This document shows, in pieces, positions 19,358 through 32,120 of a stretch of 64,000 nucleotides of DNA. The stretch is from NCBI GenBank assembly GCA_035772405.1, contig JAYKKM010000258.1:1302001-1366000 (forward strand), given 5' to 3'. Below the pieces are notes generated by a model that saw nothing but the letters and a program-made list of their open reading frames with translations, did no database searches and was not told the DNA's origin. The translations under genes and the position numbers were made by a program. The first letter of the stretch is position 1; each line of letters starts with the position of its first letter. This DNA comes from Chrysogorgia sp. JL179-B06 (lineage: Eukaryota > Cnidaria > Anthozoa > Scleralcyonacea > Chrysogorgiidae).

Positions 19358-19597
19358 GATCTCTCAAAAAACATAGCATTGATATTAAATTTGATTCAAG
19401 AGTTTTCAATAGTGACTACCTCAGGATTTTGACAATGAAATTTTAAATAATCTCAGCCCTTTCAAACTCCACCGTCAAGATCATATATGATACTGATAAA
19501 TATTCGAGTATGGTACTTTGCACTAGAAATACTGTAGAAATCAAACACTATGAATATTTTCCTTCACTAAATGCACTAAAATTTGACGTCGTTAATA

Positions 19598-20665
19598 GTC
19601 ATCCGGTTCAACTGCTGCTAGCGCTTGTGCGGGTCCGTATATTCTGCAACGTTGCTTATCGTTCAGCCGTTGGGGGACTGTATTTGCGCTATGTCTTTGC
19701 TTGCATATTGTCGGCAGCTGCCAGTATTTGCTTTCGTCTGCGGGCTAACTTATTTTATGTTTGTCTCCTGTTCTGCTGCATGTGTTTGCTCCATCGCACC
19801 AGTAAATTTGGTTCGCTGCTTAGCTACTATTTTAATGCTAGTATGTGTACATCTGGTTTATTCCCCGGCTATTCTCATGGGTGACTTAATTTAATTTATG
19901 TTTGTCTCCTGTTCTGTTGCTCATGTGTTTACTGTGTATAAAGTAATATTGCTGCTCGGCTACTCCGGGTGATATTTTACTGTTAGTGTGTACAATCGCG
20001 CCAGTATAACTGGTCTACTCCCCAGCAATCCTGGGTGATAACTAAAATGCTTGTTTGACTCATGTTCTGCTGCATGTGCATGTTTACTGTGTGCAATCTC
20101 TTTTGTTGTTCCATCAACTTAAATGTCGTCTGTTCTTGTGCATGTTCGCAGCTATATTCTCTTCAGAGCAATGCTCCTAAGGCAATCCTCCATAGGAAAT
20201 GTCCCAGTCATCTCCATGCATCCTCTAGCTTGATGTAGCTCTGGTTTGGGATCAAACTTCAAGGTTGGGCCTTGTTTGGTTCCCTGCAGGCATTGTGCAG
20301 GCGGTAGGCTGTAGTAGGGGTAATTTGTTATTATTCGGTAAGTTTTTTCTCCACTTTATGTGTGACGTACAGTAGTTCTGGTCAGGAGAGGGTAATTCTC
20401 GGCAACATTGTAACAAGTTAGTTGGGGAGTTTAGGCTCGCCTGGGGCTGCTCTACCAACGAGACCGCTCCCGTCTTTGTGGATCTCTGGGTCCTGTAAAC
20501 TGTTCCTCAGCTACTAGCGTAAAACCCTCTCCGACAGAGCTACACCCTCCAAAGATTGAATTGGTTCAGGACACTGTGCCCAATTAGGTGCGGTTCCATA
20601 CAGCGTATGGTCAGGAATCGCGGGGCTATCGGGGATGCTATCGCAGACTCTTGCATGAGTGTTAA
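19598..20665 (-). repeat. Truncated copy of the E element
   Basis: Read on the minus strand from 20,665 (gttaacactcatgcaagagt-like start) it matches the first about 1.25 kb of the E1 unit at 26,375-27,628, including the phrases gcgattcctgaccatacgct and tactggc.gc. It stops exactly where the 88-bp minisatellite of E1 begins (gtcatccgg at 19,598). It abuts LINE endonuclease sequence at 20,670. The short frames inside are not genes. Confidence 0.75.
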
Positions 20666-21415
20666 TAGTTATACAATTGACATGATTTATGGTGACTTTA
20701 ATATTAATTACTTGAATGACAATCAAGTTCAACCATTAAAATATTTAATGCAATCTCTCAATTACACTCAGATTATAACAAAACCTACGTTTATATCTTC
20801 TGGTAGCTTATTAGACCATGTGTATATATTCGATCCACGGTATTTCAAATAATTGACAATTATGTAGTCAATGTGTATTATTCTGATCATGATGCTATCA
20901 AAATCATAGTACAATATTGCAACTAGGGAGTATTAATTATGTCTGTCGCATTAATTGAAATATTATCTTATTAATTACATGTAGTTTATCCAATTCTTTT
21001 TGGCAATTGTTATCAAGCAAGTTTATCTTACACCTATTGTACATTAAGTTTGCACTGACGTCCATACATCCTGCAGGCAATATAAAGGGAAAACTGTTTA
21101 CAACTTTTATAAATAATGGTTACTTTGTAACTGCAGAGCTTTCATAGGATGAAAAAAGTCATGCTTAGAAATATTTTATTTACCCCTCTCCCAAAGTTTT
21201 CAAATGGTCCATCCCTGAATTGGTGCAGTTATGCTGCACTAATTGTACTTGGGATGAAGCACCTATACGCGGTGCCTCTGTCCTGAAAAGGACTTAAAAC
21301 ACCTGGACAACCTGAACCATATGGGACAACAAATTAATGCAAGTAAAAAATGTACTGAATCTCTATGTAACTGTTCCTTAATATTGCAAAGTTCCTATGC
21401 ATGCATATAGCTTAA

Positions 21416-23422
21416 TTGCTTTATGCACCTATAATAGTAAAGAAAGTCCGGGGCAAACCTGCACCATGGCTGAACAACTATGTTAAGTCTTTAATGAATG
21501 CACGAGATAAAATGCTCCGGAAATTTGGTAGATTTGTGAGTTGGACTATAGCAGATTGGTCGACCTTCTACTGTATTTTGAATGTTAATGATGCTTGGTA
21601 CTGTATGAAAACTATTATTCCAGATATTTTTGAACGACATGCACCTATAATAGTAAAGAAAGTCCGGTACAAACCTGCACCATGGCTGAACAACTATGTT
21701 AAGTCTTTAATGAATGCACGAGATAAAATGCTCCGGAAATCAAGGAGAACGAAATCTGACCCAGATATATCTCAGTATAAATTGAAGCGTAATGAAGTCA
21801 ACGCTGCAGTGAGAAAAGCCAAATCCACCTACTATAAAAATCTTCTGAGCGAAAATGTACTAGATCCAAACAAATTTTGGAAAACTGTCAAATCAATATA
21901 CCCGACTAAGACCAAGGATAAAACATCGTCAAAGACGTTTGATATTGGAGGGGAGAAATCATCTGAAACAGCGGAAATTGCGAATGGTTTCTGTACATTT
22001 TTTATTAGTATTGCTAATTCAATAAAGAAGAAAGCTATTCCACTCTGTAATTTTGTATGGAAGAAGTCAATACTAAAACCAAGGAAAACAGATTTAAAAT
22101 TCAGTTTTCGAATGGTCTCTGAATTAGAGGTATTGAACCAATTAAAATCCATAAAGCGATCAAAAAGCACAGGTATGGATGATCTACCCCCTGGTATGCT
22201 GAAAGATGCTGCTCCTGTCATATCTGCTCCATTAATCTACCTCATTAATCTTTCTCTACAAACTAATTTATTTCCCACCGATTGGAAAATGGCTAAAATT
22301 ATACCTATCCATAAATCTGGGCCTTTTTCAAACTTTGACAATTACAGACCTATCTCGATTCTACCAGTACTATCTAAAGTTATCGAGAAATTAATCCATC
22401 GTCAAATTTTGTCATTTCTTGAGGAAAACAAGCTAATTTCTGAGTTCCAATTTGGTTTTAGACCTAGACGGTCTACAGAGCTAGCTACAACTCTACTCCT
22501 TGATGATATCCGTAGAAACGCTGATCAGGGTAAATTAACAGGTGCAGTGTTTATTGACCTCACTAAAGCATTTGACACTATTAGTCATTCCAAATTATTA
22601 GATGAATTACCGAGATATGGTATTGATGGAAATGAACTTGAATGGCTAAAAGACTACCTGTTTCATCGTTCGGCAACAGTTACCTATGACAATCACCTAT
22701 CGCATAAGAAGGAAATTGTAACTGGAGTACCTCAAGGATCGATACTCGGGCCTCTACTTTTTATCGTGTTCTTCAATGGTATAACCGATGTGATAGAAAA
22801 TTCAAATATCATAACATATGCAGATGATACTGTACTATACGCTGCTGACAAGAATTTGGAAACCATTCAGGATAAACTAAATAATGATATTGACAATGTT
22901 GCTAATTGGCTCGATGAAAATGAACTTATTATTAATTTGAAGAAAGGAAAGACGGAATCCATTCTTTTTGGAACTGCAAAAAGATTATCGAAAATAAATG
23001 GTCTGCTTAATATCTATTATCGAAGGCAAATAATATCAGAAACTAAAGCCTACAAATATCTTGGGATGGAAATAAACAGTACATTAAATTTGAACTCTCA
23101 TTTTGAAAAAAGCTATAAACGTGCTTCCGGAAGATTAAGATTACTGGTTAAACTAAGATATTGCCTTAACATGAAAACTACCAAAGCCATATACTAGACT
23201 ATGATCTTACCGACTCTCACTTATTGCGGAATACTACAACTTAACTTATCCCCCACATACCTGAAGAGGCTAGCATCATTCCATGATCGCGCTGTTAAAA
23301 TTTACGTCTTCCCAAGATCAGAACTGAATACGCTAGGAAATCATTCTTCTTTATGGGAGCAAAAGTTTACAACGAACTACCAACTGAAATCCGTAGAACA
23401 GAAAAATATGAGGATTTTATAA
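21416..23422 (+). pseudogene. LINE reverse transcriptase
   Basis: The 593-codon stretch carries a full RT palm: KIIPIHKSG, NYRPISILPV, FQFGFRPRRST, FIDLTKAFDTI (first catalytic Asp), GVPQGSILGPLLF and TYADDTVLYA (catalytic Asp pair), then KTESILFG and KYLGMEI. After a stop at 23,195-23,197 the C-terminal region continues in a nearby frame (ILPTLTYCG, FHDRAVKI). The N-terminal 72 codons are tandemly duplicated (see the repeat at 21,425-21,751). The clade is CR1/L2/Jockey-like by motif style; an exact clade needs a tree. Confidence 0.85.
21425..21751 (+). repeat. In-frame 216-bp tandem duplication in LINE RT
   Basis: The sequence starting gcacctataatagtaaagaa occurs at 21,425 and 21,641, 216 bp (72 codons) apart. 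Both copies encode PWLNNYVKSLMNARDKML. The repeated similarity runs for about 110 bases and then diverges. Because the period is a multiple of three, the frame survives. Confidence 0.85.
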
Positions 23423-23650
23423 AATTACTCGAAGGTTATTTTTAAAAATTTAAATTTAAAGTATTTTAAAGTATTTTTTATGTTTAAGTTTTCAAGTATA
23501 TATGTTTATTTGTTTTTAAGAATATATGTTGTAATTTATATATAAGTTGTAATTTAACAGGACACACATTGACAACAGCTATATACATGCTGAAGTGTTT
23601 TTATCCTGTATAATAATTCGTTAAATAAAAAATTAAAAAAAATAAATTAA

Positions 23651-25110
23651 ACCGTCAACCACCAATTTATTACTCTCGTATCATATACAGTAACAAAAGA
23701 GCAGACAAATTAACACTGGAGTGGAGTAAAGTGCTAAAGGCATTTAATCATCAATGCGCAGTCCACAAAGTTAACAGAGACAGAAATTCACTGGCATAAT
23801 TCCCATAGGCCATTGAAAATATCACGATTCATGATTACAGACTCAGTGGAATTTCAAGTCACCATTCATCCAGCCAAAGAAATTACCATTATTCCAATGT
23901 CCACCAAAATAACTTTGCTTTTACCACATGCTTGAATCGATGGAGTGCATTGTGATTGTAACATTGCCATTACCAAACCAAGTGACTGCATGTCAACAAA
24001 GGTCAAAGCTACGATACATCTCTGTACATGTACATTTTCATGTGGAGTTGTTAAAGAAGACTATAAATAGCGAAAATGGTCTGAATATATCGAACATAAA
24101 CAGTGTGACTGTGCAATCTTTAGCTAAAGGATGAACATGTTCTGTTGCCATGGCAATTACAAATCATCTGATGTATGTCATAGATAAATCATCCTGGTCC
24201 AAATATCCAATGAAAAATGAAAATTGTCAACACCATCAAAACAGTTTTGCATCTCGAGACAATTTTTAAATGTAAGTAAAAAATACTTGATCTTGATTTC
24301 TTGATGTACATGTAATTACTGTCCTTTAAAGCAAGACTCTTACCAAAAAAAGTTGGCTTTAAATGATATGTCTTACCTAGAATAACATTAATACAAAGTA
24401 TCAACTCTTTTTCAAAAGAGATATTGAGTGTAAAACATGTTGAAAGTCACAAGTCCTCATGCACACATAGCTTTTTCACTCACATTTTCTCTCTATTTCA
24501 TGTTTATAGACTAAACAAAATATCTGGTAGGATTATGAAAACCTCGACAATATTCATGAGACATCATTGCCTAGCTGCATTGGGACTGTATGTGACATGC
24601 TGTTGAAGTTGTGCCAGTTGGTCAAACTGTCAACCACCAATTAATTACTTAGTACTCTGCTATTAAATGACTTTGACATAACTAGTAATAATGAAAGAGC
24701 AGACAAATTAACACTATTAAAGTGCTAATGAATGCAGTCCACAAAGTCAACAGAGACAGGACTTCACTGGCATAATTCCCATCACTAACATAATTATTAC
24801 AGTATGGGCATTGAAAATATCATCATGATTACAAACTCAGTGGAATTTCAAGTCGCCATTCATGCAGCCAAAGAAATTACCGTTATTCCAATGTCCACCA
24901 AAATAATTTTGCTTTAACCACATGTTTGAATCGATGGAATGCATTGTGATTGTTACATTGCCATTATCAAATCATCTGATGTATGTCATAAATAAATCAT
25001 TATCCTGGTCCAAATATCCAATGAAAAATGAAAATTGTGAACACCATCAAAACAGTTTTGCATCTCGAGACAAGTTTTAAAAAATGAAAATTGTGAACAC
25101 TATCAAAACA
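23651..25110. repeat. Imperfect tandem duplication, period about 980 bp
   Basis: Sequence from 23,650 (tcaaccaccaattt, gagcagacaaattaacact) recurs from about 24,628. Later shared phrases include cagtggaatttcaagtc, ccaaagaaattaccattatt and caccatcaaaacagttttgc. The second copy is shorter. No gene is supported in either copy; the small frames are scattered. Confidence 0.7.
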
Positions 25111-25427
25111 GTATATAAACAGCAACTGAAATTAACTAGAATATATGTACACGAAATGTCACAATACTGTGTCATGTACTTCACAGTTTAATAATTGACA
25201 TTTGACAGTAAAATACCATATACAGTAAATGAATTATATTTTGTCCAGATCTAGGTTCTCCATGCATGTATAATATTAATAAATAAAAAATAAAAAATAA
25301 TCATTTGTATATAAGACAAGTGAGCGTGTTTTCTAATTCCAACTGTCTAACATGCCCATTGCGAGCCATTGCATTCCTATACCCTCGCAAGCTGCCCGCC
25401 CCCGCTGTCCCTAATTTGTCCACTCAT
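25111..25427. other. AT-rich gap
   Basis: No gene or clear repeat end. It contains an A-rich run near 25,280 (aataaaaaataaaaaataat) and leads into the composite repeat at about 25,428. Confidence 0.5.
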
Positions 25428-26007
25428 CAAGTAGCCCGAGTTAACACCGAGCGGGCGTCTTGTTTAAATTCATTTGTTGATACTGGTATCTATTTGGGAG
25501 AAATACCCTTGCTTTTAGATTAAAATCCACAGAGAAGCAATAATTAATACATTTCTTTAGGCTTTTAGCAAAGATATTTTATCTCAGTTTCGTATAGTAG
25601 CGGCTACAGAACTTGACGTTCGTATTAAAAATAAAGAACAGACGACAGAGGCGGAAGTAGAAGGTGTTTGTATTTTGACTGTTATAGGTTTAGTATTTCT
25701 GTCAGTATTTGGTTGTATTTAGTTAATTGGGCTGTTCATATTGTATATAGACAAAGTTTTGCATTGTAATTGTAAATAGGGAAACATTACAAAGTATTCT
25801 GTTACCTTCAGGCAGAGTTTAAACAATAAAGGTTTCGGTGATTTCATCGAACAAACTAGAAAGATAATATTATCATTAAACCATGAGTGGGGAAGAATAA
25901 GACGATGCGTCATTTCACAATTTATAGGGACGCTGGTTTTACGTTGTGTAGTAAAAATACATATTCTAATACTTGAAACTTACCTTAATAAGAACAGATT
26001 GATATGA

Positions 26008-26125
26008 TAATTATTAGCCTGCAATGCAGGCTCTTGGGGAGGGGACGCCCTGAAATGGGAGGGGACTTCCCATTTCAGGGCGATATCCCTCCGCAACCTG
26101 CATGCATTGAAGGCTAAATAATTAT
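26008..26125. repeat. Foldback segment with nested hairpin
   Basis: aattattagcctgcaatgca at the left and tgcattgaaggctaaataat at the right form inverted arms. Between them gccctgaaatgggag and its complement form a second hairpin. Unit 2 has a shorter version at 36,784-36,885 that lacks the inner arm. It is probably a small foldback element shared by the composite units. Confidence 0.65.
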
Positions 26126-26374
26126 TTGCAATTGCTCAATCTCGTTCCCAGAGCAAACGAAGGCTCTGGGATTATCCCATATGTACTTCTAGTACGTATT
26201 CCATATAAGGAAGTAGCCTACGAGCAAATACAAGGCACTCGTACCAGCCCACTGGGTGTGGGATTGTTAACACGTTACGATATGCTCAATTATCCGCTCT
26301 TTTTAAGAAAACTACATTCGCTAGCCTGATGAGCTGTACGCATATTGTAAACAGATAATTTATTTTTGTTTTAA

Positions 26375-28362
26375 TTTAACATTCATGCAAGAGTCTGCGG
26401 TAGCACCCCCGATAGCCCCGCGATTCCTGACCATACGCTGTATGGAACCGCACCTAATTGGGCACAGTGTCCTGAACCAATTCAACCTTTGGAGGGTGTA
26501 GCTCTGTCGGAGAGGGTTTTACGCTAATAGCTGAGGAACAGTTTACAGGACCCAGAGATCCACAAAGACGGGAGCGGTCTCATAGGTAGAGCAGCCCCAG
26601 GCGAGCCTAAACTCCCCAACTAACTTGTTACAATGTTGCCGAGAATTACCCTCTCCTGACCAGAACTACTGTCACACATAAAGTGGAGAAAAAAAAAACA
26701 AACTTACCGTATAATAACAAATTACCCCTACTACAGCCTACCGCCTGCACAATGCCTGCAGGGAACCAAACAAGGCCCGACCTTGAAGTTTGATCCCAAA
26801 CCAGAGCCACATCAAGCTAGAGGATGGAGATGACTGGGACATTTCCTATGGAGGATTGCCTAGGAGCATTGCTGTGAAGAGAATCTAGCTGCGAACATGC
26901 ACAAGAACAGACGACATTTAAGTTGATGGGACAACAAAAGAGATTGCACACAGTAAACACATGCAGCAGAACAGGAGACAAAAAAGCATTTTAGTTATCA
27001 CCCAGGATAGCTGGGGAGCAGACCAGTTCTACTGGCACGATTATACACACTAACAGTAAAATATTACCCGGAGTAGCCGAGCAGCAATATTACTTTATAC
27101 ACATTATACACAGTAAACACATGCGCCACAAAACAGGAGACAAACATATATTAAATTAAGTCACCCAGAATAGCCGGGGAACAAACCAGATGTACTGGCG
27201 CGATTGTACACACACTAACATTAAAATAGTAGCCAAAACAGCGGACCAGAAGCACTGGCGCGACGGTACACTAATGTTAATGGATACATAGACAACACAA
27301 ACAGCAGAACAGGAGACAAACACAAAGGAAGTCACCCAGAATAGCCGGGGAATAAACCAGATGTACTGGCGCGATTGTACACACACTAACATTAAAATAG
27401 TAGCTAAGCAGCGAACCAAATTTACTGGTGCGATGGAGCAAACACATGCAGCAGAACAAGAGACAAACATAAAATAAGTTAGCCCGCAGATGAAAGCAAA
27501 TACTGGCAGCTGCCGATAATATGCAAGCAAAGACATAGCGCAAATACAGTCCCCCAACCGCTGAACGATAAGCAACGTTGCAGAATATACGTACCCGCAC
27601 AAGCGCTAGCAGCAGTTGAACCGGATGACCCCCCACACGACTGAGCAACAGCAGGGAGCACAAATAGAGTCCCCCAACGACTGTACGGCGGTGTTGCCCA
27701 GTACGGACCCGGATGACCCCCCACACGACTGAGCAACAGCAGGGAGCACAAATAGAGTCCCCCAACGACTGTACGGCGGTGTTGCCCAGTACGGACCCGG
27801 ATGACCCCCCACACGACTGAGCAACAGCAGGGAGCACAAATAGAGTCCCCCAACGACTGTACGGCGGTGTTGCCCAGTACGGACCCAGAGGACCCCCCAC
27901 ACGACTGAGCAACAGCAGGGAGCACAAATAGAGTCCCCCAACGACTGTACGGCGGTGTTGCCCAGTACGGACCCAGAGGACCCCCCACACGACTGAGCAA
28001 CAGCAGGGAGCACAAATACAGTCCCCCAACGACTGTACGGCGACGTTGCCCAGTACAGACCCGCACTAGCAGCTAGCCAGCAAGCAACAGCTGAATGAAA
28101 GCAAAGTAGCACAGTCCGAAGCACGGGAGCACAATAATGAGCTATGTAAGATGAGGGTTGGGTGGGCGGGAACGAAGGATCGTGTTCGACGGACAGCGCA
28201 CGAATAAGCCCTGAAGTGGATGACCGTCAGATGCCACGAGTTTTGCATTGACGTAAGACATTCAGTGCACATAACCTGAATACCTATAGGGTCCCAAGGG
28301 ACCACAAGACCGGCAGCACACTTACTTTGCATGATGTTAATTATTTTTATTGCATAAAGCCA
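26375..28362 (+). repeat. E element, unit E1 (about 2.0 kb)
   Basis: Begins tttaacattcatgcaagag and ends tattgcataaagcca. The first 282 bases (to 26,656) read as identical to 28,363-28,644, and the last 192 bases (28,171-28,362) read as identical to 32,439-32,630. Ends carry an inverted motif (ttaacattcatgcaa against ttgcatgatgttaa). The middle holds an 88-bp minisatellite. No transposase frame is visible, so it is non-autonomous or structural. Confidence 0.8.
27621..28060. repeat. 88-bp minisatellite, five units
   Basis: Units begin at 27,621, 27,709, 27,797, 27,885 and 27,973, each 88 bp, and are nearly identical. The first three start ccggatgacc, the last two ccagaggacc. The units contain cacacgactgagcaacagca and acgactgtacggcg. 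Because 88 is not divisible by three, an open array yields overlapping long frames on the minus strand; these are not genes. Confidence 0.95.
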
Positions 28363-29730
28363 TTTAACATTCATGCAAGAGTCTGCGGTAGCACCCCCGA
28401 TAGCCCCGCGATTCCTGACCATACGCTGTATGGAACCGCACCTAATTGGGCACAGTGTCCTGAACCAATTCAACCTTTGGAGGGTGTAGCTCTGTCGGAG
28501 AGGGTTTTACGCTAATAGCTGAGGAACAGTTTACAGGACCCAGAGATCCACAAAGACGGGAGCGGTCTCATAGGTAGAGCAGCCCCAGGCGAGCCTAAAC
28601 TCCCCAACTAACTTGTTACAATGTTGCCGAGAATTACCCTCTCCAACGCCACCCTCCAGCTAAGCTGGAGAAGGGATTCGAGGCACGAAACCTGCCCAAA
28701 GGCGTTTTCCAACCCCTGTGGTCACTCACGGCTCTTCTTGAAGATATCAAAGCCTGCCCCATTCCATCGAGGTTGTATAATACTTGCAGGTCTGTCTAGC
28801 CAACCTGTCATCTCCGATGCTCATCACCAGATCGTCATTAGCTGGCCCCGGTCCATTCTATCCCAGAGGGGTGTTAGGTAACTTTCTCGTCTTGGCTGGC
28901 TACCCGCATCACCTCATGAACACTTGGTCGTTGGTCCAGCGATTCTTCCCTTCGATATTCGTTCCCTTCGTCCACGACGCGTTTCCTGGTCTAATCCTGC
29001 AGGTGTTGATGTACCAGATGCGACGAAGTTGTCCGAACAAGCGAACACGAAGTTTTTGTTGTAGATTTATCACTCGTTCAGGTGAACGGACTAATGATTA
29101 TCAGAAGGTAACCAGAAAGCTGTTTAGCAAAGCGTCCGGAAGCTCTCGTGGTCGAGCAGCGGTATTCCAGCATCCGAAAGTGAAATAAAGCGTCAGCAGC
29201 GCAGTTACTCTAACGGGCGTGCGAAGCGCGGTGAAAATAACATGGTGGAGACCGGCCATGCGGGGAAGACTTTTCAGAAAGTGCATGAGCTCAGACGTCC
29301 GGAACGTACAGCTGATGAGATTGTTGACCAAACACCATGTTGCTACCGAGCGACAGGACGCGTAAAAGAACCTCAAACTACGTGAGACACATCAGGGCCG
29401 CAACCTTTTGTAACTTGAGACAGACCAGGCGCCATGGCAATTATAATCCGAGACATAGCATCAGCGAGTGCAACCCGAGATACACATACGAAGCAGCAGC
29501 AGCTAAAATCCCCAGGGGCGGCGGCAAATGTAACACGAGACACATCAGGTGTGGCATGGCAATTGATCAGGTGTCATAGCACTTGGAACCTCGAGACGCA
29601 TCAGGCGTGGTGGCAAATTTTAACCTAAGGCAGGGCAGGCGCAGCAGCAATTTGAACCTGAAACACGCGAAGTACAGCAGCAGCAGTTAGAGCCCGGGAC
29701 ACATGCGGCGTAGCAGCAACTGTAACTCGA

Positions 29731-29907
29731 GACACATCAGGTGTGGCATGGCAATTGGCACGGCGGCAAATGTAACTTGAGACACAGCAGGTGTGGCATG
29801 GCAATTGGCACGGCGGCAAATGTAACTTGAGACACAGCAGGTGTGGCATGGCAATTGGCACGGCGGCAAATGTAACTTGAGACACAGCAGGTGTGGCATG
29901 GCAAGTG
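29731..29907. repeat. 50-bp tandem repeat, about 3.5 copies
   Basis: Units start at 29,731, 29,781, 29,831 and 29,881 with gacaca(t/g)cag then gtgtggcatggcaa. The last unit is partial. Related phrases (aacctgagacacatc-like) continue at lower similarity from 29,390 to 30,200, indicating an older diverged array. Confidence 0.9.
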
Positions 29908-29925
29908 GCAGCGAAGGTAAAATCC

Positions 29926-30084
29926 AGGGTAGCGGAGGTAAGACCCTGGGTAGCGGAGGTAAGACCCTGGGTAGCGGAGGTAAGACCCTGGGTAGCGGAG
30001 GTACGACCCTGGGTAGCGGAGGTAAGACCCTGGGTAGCGGAGGTAAGACACTGGGTAGCGGAGGTAAGACCCTGGGTACGAGGT
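29926..30084. repeat. 21-bp tandem repeat, about 7 copies
   Basis: The unit is gggtagcggaggtaagaccc plus t, repeated with single substitutions. The period of 21 is a multiple of three, so all frames stay open on both strands and give spurious repeat proteins. Confidence 0.95.
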
Positions 30085-30969
30085 AGGTGATTGAACGTAT
30101 AAGGCAGGACAGGCACAGCAGCAATTGGAACCTGAAAACACGCGAAGTGCAGCAGCAAGTGTAACCATCAGGGGCATAGACAATGGCAAGCTGAGACACA
30201 TCAAGTGCCGCGCGCGCGGCACATGAAAAACTGACAATTAAAATAACACAAATTATGTTGAAGCAGGTATCAGGGATCAGCGCACAAAAAATGGACAGCA
30301 CCTGATAATGGACAGCACCTGATGATTGTGGGGAAATCGGATACTTGCATGCATGGCGGACAACGAAGGTGTGTTCGTATGAAAGTGATTGTAAGTTTAA
30401 GTATACCAGGGGTAAGTCATTACCATACAAACCGAGAGCACTCATGGGGCTGTGGCCAGCTTAGAATAAGAACCGCCCGCGAGGGGTGAGTCGTTGACGC
30501 CATGGTCAGCGTAAACAATAATACATTGCAGAACCAAGTAATAGCACAAAGCGAAACTCCTGGGAGGGAACACCCCCACGACGGTCTATACGAACTCGCA
30601 CACAAGGCATAACCGGGGGAAAACTAGGATATCAGGGGGGAGTGAGCCGAAGAAAACCCTAGAACCCGGGGCCCACGAACCGATGAGACAACAACCAATC
30701 ATACGAGGTAAGGAAAACAAGCGATCTATAACAGGAAAATATTTAACAGTTCGAAATTATAGTAAGGAGTGCGGAGTACATCCTACGCAAAACGTGCCAG
30801 GTGGGATGAATGGCGCGGGTACTTATAGATAAGCGGTAAAAGACATGCAATCAATGCAATCAATCAATTTAACCAGATATAAGTAAACAAGCGGGCTGCT
30901 TAGTATAGAGACGGCAATAGAGCAGCGTAAACGGCGCTTCGCAACAACTGATAAGATGAATGTCGAGGG

Positions 30970-32120
30970 CACTTAGATAAGCGGCAAATTGACAGCGAGG
31001 ACAAAGCAATGTACGAACAAACCAAGGTCTCCGTGAAATAACTATCCTGCAGAGAGCAACGGATAAGCAAAGCAACCAAGAATTTTAACTAAATATAGGT
31101 AAACAAGCTAGCTTGGAACAGACGGTAATAAAGTAGCGTAAACAGCGCTTGGCAACAAAACTGAAAAGATGAAGGGCGAATTAAGGCACTTATAGCAAGG
31201 TTGTAAACAATGTCTAGTAGATAAGCGGTAAATCGACAGCGAGCACCAAGCAATTATACGAACAACCAAGTTCTCCGTGAAATAACTATTCTGCAGAGAG
31301 CAACGGATAAGCAAAGCAAGCAATGCAATGCAAGCAAGCAATTTAACCAGATATAGTAAACAAGCTGGCTTAGAACAGACGGCAATAAAGCAGCGTAAAC
31401 AGCACTTCGCAACTGAAAGATGAATAGCGAAGGCACGTCTAACAAGGGTGCATTAAACTATTTCTAGGTGCCGAGATAAGCGGTAAATTGACAGCGAGCA
31501 CCAAGCAATTGTACGAACAAACCAAGTTCTCCGTGAAATAACTATCCTGCAGAGCAACGGATACAAGCAATGCAAGCAATAAATTTAACCAGATACAGGT
31601 AAACAAGCTGGCTTAGAACAGACGGCAATAAAGCAGCGTAAACAGCACTTCGCAACTGAAAGATGAATAGCGAAGGCACGTCTAACAAGGGTGCATTAAA
31701 CTATTTCTAGGTGCCGAGATAAGCGGTAAATTTACAGCGAGCACCAAGCAATTGTACGAACAAACCAAGTTCTCCGTGAAAGAACTATCCTGCAGAGAGC
31801 AACGGATAAGCAAAGCAAGCAATGCAAGCAAGCAATAAATTTAACCAGATATACTGACAGACGGCAATAAAGCCGCGTAAACAACACTTCGCAATAAAAC
31901 TGATAAGAGGAATCGATATAAGCGGAAAATTAACAGCAAGCATGCACCAAACAATGTATACGAACAAACCAAATTCTCCGTGAAAACAACTATATCCTAC
32001 AGAGAGCAACGGACATTAAGCAATGTAAGCAATAAATTTAACCCGATATAGGTACAAGCTGGCTTAGTACAGACGGCAATAAATCAGCGAAATGGCGCTT
32101 CGCAACACAACTGATAAGAG
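30970..32120. repeat. Satellite-like array, period about 200-255 bp
   Basis: The phrase agataagcgg(t/c)aaat recurs at about 30,974, 31,221, 31,475 and 31,717, with a diverged copy at 31,919. Spacings are about 247, 254, 242 and 202 bp. Each unit includes ttctccgtgaaataacta, cagagagcaacggata and agacggcaataaag. Units 3 and 4 are the most alike (shared gaaggcacgtctaacaaggg). No gene. Confidence 0.85.

Larger units (their letters stand above)
20670..23650 (+). mobile_element. Degraded non-LTR retrotransposon (CR1/L2/Jockey-like)
   Basis: 20,670-20,930 encodes the C-terminal part of an APE-type endonuclease (YGDFNINYL, SLLDHVY, then YSDHDAI in frame shortly after). 20,930-21,415 is unrelated sequence. 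21,416-23,420 encodes the reverse transcriptase and C-terminus. A short A-rich tail (aaataaaaaattaaaaaaa) ends near 23,650. The 5' part is missing and replaced by the E repeat. The element is dead because of stops at 23,197 and elsewhere. Confidence 0.8.

Noticed and set aside
27621..28060. CRISPR-like array
   Set aside because: Units are continuous 88-bp tandem copies without unique spacers, in a eukaryotic repeat context.
27277..28124. Overlapping minus-strand frames of 250, 195 and 172 codons
   Set aside because: They are produced by the 88-bp minisatellite, whose 3n+1 period shifts frame in each unit; no domain, no start context, same peptide text in all three.
26375..28644. LTR retrotransposon with direct terminal repeats at 26,375 and 28,363
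   Set aside because: The repeated ends do not begin TG or end CA, no primer-binding site or gag-pol lies between, and the tails at 28,171 and 32,439 are repeated too, which fits two head-to-tail units better.
29625..30445. Minus-strand frames of 166-252 codons with repeated PPLPRVL or YLRYPGS peptides
   Set aside because: They translate the 21-bp and 50-bp tandem repeats, open on both strands; no conserved protein feature.
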